DNA of 64,000 nucleotides, taken from contig NC_134397.1 in the NCBI RefSeq assembly GCF_050003625.1, positions 279,366,070 to 279,430,069 on the forward strand. Reading direction: 5' to 3'. Every line of letters starts with the position of its first letter. The stretch's first letter is position 1. Positions 60,681-64,000 of this stretch are shown one piece after another. The translations under genes were made by a program, and so were the position numbers. A model generated the notes under the pieces. It saw only the letters and a program-made list of their open reading frames with translations. It ran no database searches and had not been told where the DNA came from. The DNA comes from Haematobia irritans (Eukaryota; Arthropoda; Insecta; Diptera; Muscidae).

Positions 60681-63600
60681 TTAATATAAATTTTTGTATG
60701 TTCTATATACTGATGTTTTCCAAAATAATTAACATTTAAAGTAATATGTTTTCTAATTTTGCAACTTACTTTTTTTTAGAAAATTGTTTTTTTTTTTAAT
60801 ATGAAATAAAATATTTTATCAAATAATCAAAAGCGGATTTTGCAACTTTTACATATGATAAACATATTTTAGTATATGTTGTTTAATGTTCGTAATATTC
60901 TTCTCATTTGATGATTGATAATTTTTTCAATTATTTAAAATTAATTATTAGCACAAACATTTTCGATATTTAGAAGAAAATTCGTTACAACAACGAAATA
61001 TCTTTGAATGATTCATTGCAGTATTTTTAACGTAGATTTTTTAAGCCCTATTTGTATTCTACCCGAAATTCATTCAACGAAATTTTGCTTAAAGTAAGGA
61101 AAACGATTTCTTTCATACTCTGCTCCTAAGTGTTATCATTCGTTAATCTTACGAAAATGAATATAAAAATAAAAACCTATTTTTATGTTTTGTGATATTT
61201 CATTATAACATCGTTATGGCAGAAGCATATGAAGGTGCATATTTATTTATATGGGCATAGACACAATGGCAAATTCTATTAATATTTATGCTCCCCACAA
61301 GAGAGGAGAATATGTTACTACCTTTCAATTATTATGATGATTATAATCATCATCATAATGTCTTTTATTAGACAAATCAAAAAGCCATATTTGTCAACAA
61401 CATTGCCAATATGTCAATACCCTTCATACACATACATAAGCATTAATGTAATCACTCGCAAAAACGAGGAAATATTAGGCAAAGGAAGAAAAAGAGGGCT
61501 TGACAAAGATAGAGAGAAATGCATGGGCAACTCTAATATGTAAAATCCACCCGCATCGTTGATTCAGCAACAACAACAACGACAATAATTAAATTTGTCA
61601 TTTTACGATTTACGACATACAAAACAAACGAATTGTCATTATTTTATGACGACACATTCTCACTCGTGCCACATACGAAAGGAAGCGCAAAAAAAAGAAT
61701 TCACAATAAGTTCACATTGGTGGTGAGTGGTAACACTTAACAAAAAGAGCGTGCTTTAAAGAGAGGGGTGGAAAATATTACAGAGAGCTATAAAATTATT
61801 TTTTATTACCTGAAGAGGATTGTAGGCGGATTGAATGATAATTTTACAAAACTCAAAATGATTTGTATTCATCCACTTATACAATTTGTGTTTTCCATAA
61901 ATCGGTGGAAGAAGAAACAATCTTTGGGCTATTATTGTGTGAAATCTAATCTGAAAAATCGCAATGATCGCAAATTCGATCGTTTCCGAAAAATCTATGA
62001 AAATTCTAGACTTTAATACTTTAAGCCTGTTCTTATATTCAAAACAATTATGCAATCCAATTGTAATACTGATCACGTTAATTGTGAATTAACCCTATGA
62101 ATATGATTATTTTCGAATGAACGAATGAAACAAATAATATTTTTAGATGTATTGCAATAAATTTACAAAATTCTTCAAAGACGTGATACTTCCAACCAAA
62201 TGACCACTACATTTCTAATTTTAAAAATCTGTTTGATGTAACAAGAATTTTGTTTTTGTTTTGATATATCTGTTTTTTTTTTTTTTTGTAACAAATCAAG
62301 TTTTTCAAAACTAAATATGTATACACAAATGTTTCACGAAATCGAGAAGAAAAATTATCAGTGGAATTCTTGTGTTATACTCCAATACGATAAATTTAAC
62401 CAATTTATTCATAATCGTTCTTCATAGAATGGGAAATAGACATTTTCTAATACAATATTTTAAAATATCCCAAAGTTGGCCAAAACCAAATAAAAATAGT
62501 CAAACTAGGTTAAATGTTTCATTCCAGATCGGCACTCATGGTGGTGTATTGGAAAATTAAGAATACTCTCCAAAAAAACAATAAATAATCGTATAAACTA
62601 AATATATTAGATATTGTTGAATATTATTTATTTATATGTTTCTATAGCAGTTTGGATTAGACTTAGAATATAAATCAAATACATAAAACAATAAGGAAGC
62701 GATTTTATGTACACCTAATTTCGGATTTTCACGATGTCAGGAAGACTTCCAGGTGAACAAATTTCATTAGTACAGCTTATTAGATGTTAAATTGTCTGAA
62801 ATACATATCTAATAAGAACATCGATTTTTATACTTATATTGGATATGATCTTATAGTAATTAGGGTATCACACACACGATTTATGATTTTTAAAACGGCG
62901 GAATGTTGAATTAGAAAAACACTTTGGCGAATTTGACCATAGTACATTCATTACCTCACTGCCAAATGTTTCTAATACCTATAATTTAGTATGATTGGTA
63001 TAGGTTATCACATAGTCATCTCTGTCTATCTTTGGCTAGTTCTTTCTCATTCGTTTTCAATACAACTGTAAGAAATTATTGATAATGAAAAAATCATCAA
63101 TCGCCAATAACCTTCATAATTAGTATAAACATATTTTACAATAAATAACAACAATTTTCTATGATGACATTATTATACAGTCGTAAATTAGTATTCATAC
63201 ATTTATGAATTAATATTCATTCGTGTTAGTTTTTTAATCCCATCAATAACAATGTTGGCAGTTATAAATGATAAATTATGCAAAATATTTATTATATATT
63301 TTTTTTTAAATATGAACTATTAACAATATGGCTTAATTTAAATTTAAAAGAAAATAGCGATGAGTTTACTTCTATAGTGGGGTAAGTCGAAATCGTTGTG
63401 AAGTCATCATATTATAATTCAAAATGTAAAGCGATGTAAGTACTTAAATTATAATTGGTGCACTAAGAAAAACTTTGTCCAAAGTCAAAGAAGTATGCAT
63501 TTAGTAGTTATCTGTTAAATTTGAATTTAGCATAATGGGAAACAAATTTAAGTTTACGTGTTTTTCCATATTTTTAACATTCCAAATTGTAGTCTTGGGC

Positions 63601-64000
63601 AAAATCGTTCACCGTAGTGATTCGGACTCATCGTTCCTTTTGTACAACGGAACTAGTTCCTTCAAATCGTTCCATCGTTCCGGCTTTTTATATTTGTCAT
63701 CACTGTATTCTACTAAAGACAGACATGAAATTGTATGTTTACTTTGATACGAAAAATATGGAAAATTGAGTGAATTTACTTCAAATAGGAATATAGTTAG
63801 AAAAAAAAATAAAGATTAAAATGGAGAATTTAAGGAAGGAACTAAACTCAAATTTGCAATGACAGTATCCTAAAAGATTTTTTTTTGTGTTTTTGTGAAG
63901 AGCTTGAGATGGAACCAATTGAGATGGAACCAATGATTAAATAGCAGCATGGCAATCAATGCTTTAAGCACGAATAGTTACTGCCAAACAAAAGTAACAA
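60681..64000. other. AT-rich noncoding stretch to the window end
   Basis: No exon, RNA gene or repeat shared with the rest of the window was found. CAACAACAACAAC runs near 61570. Around 63615-63710 GTTCC/GGAAC words recur and may be a transposon end, but no second end was found. Confidence 0.4.

Noticed and set aside
63535..63747. 70-codon frame with a signal-like start
   Set aside because: The downstream GTTCC/GGAAC repeats suggest a transposon end. There is no family match and no second end to define an element.

Overview
The window is AT-rich, intron-heavy insect DNA, almost certainly from a calyptrate/muscid-type fly (Musca, Stomoxys, Haematobia or a relative). The evidence is a Himar1-type mariner, DINE-1-like repeats, a tRNA-headed SINE ending in CCTAACCTAACC, several MITE families, and a coding gene with fly-style CAG/CAA runs. 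The species is an inference; no marker gene fixes it. There are no bacterial features, rRNA genes, CRISPR arrays or intact tRNA genes.

Only one host gene is well supported. It lies on the minus strand across about the first 31.7 kb. Three coding exons (29357-31685, 17003-17150, 7970-8232) join in matching phase through canonical splice sites. They encode a very long low-complexity N-terminus, a hydrophobic signal/anchor segment, then a cysteine/tryptophan-rich module resembling a secreted arthropod family (I recall it as DUF7044-like, to be checked). The introns are 12.2 kb and 8.8 kb. The gene is incomplete: exon 3 ends in a splice donor, so more exons lie at lower coordinates, probably outside the window. 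A good acceptor at 31686/31685 allows an upstream exon to the right.

Everything else is intron or intergenic DNA packed with transposable elements. From 0 to 8 kb there is a SINE, two MITEs with CCCAGC ends and a 94-bp palindromic MITE. From 8 to 29 kb (the introns) there are several TA-target MITEs, a 2.5-kb TIR element carrying a DINE-1-like repeat, a SINE with an 11-bp target duplication, a mariner remnant split by a MITE, and a 405-bp tandem duplication. From 34 to 36 kb lies a dead Himar1-like mariner. From 39.1 to 42.6 kb two hAT-like elements and a DINE-1-like repeat are nested. From 42.6 to 48.7 kb there are a SINE, a tRNA-derived insertion inside a MITE, a third DINE-1-like repeat and a second mariner remnant. 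From 51.3 to 55.1 kb there are MITEs and a 2.1-kb transposon with about 470-bp inverted repeats and a broken, intron-containing gene. From 59.0 to 60.7 kb there are further MITEs.

The most unusual observation is that the three DINE-1-like loci, which differ clearly in sequence, all carry tandem arrays of the same length (about 153 bp). The units are recognisably homologous and keep a shared 51-codon frame beginning MGAI and ending near VY. A 29-bp AT-rich tandem motif also recurs at four places in different elements. The MITE at 25974-26217 can be dated relative to a mariner remnant because the empty target site survives in the related remnant at 48.4 kb.
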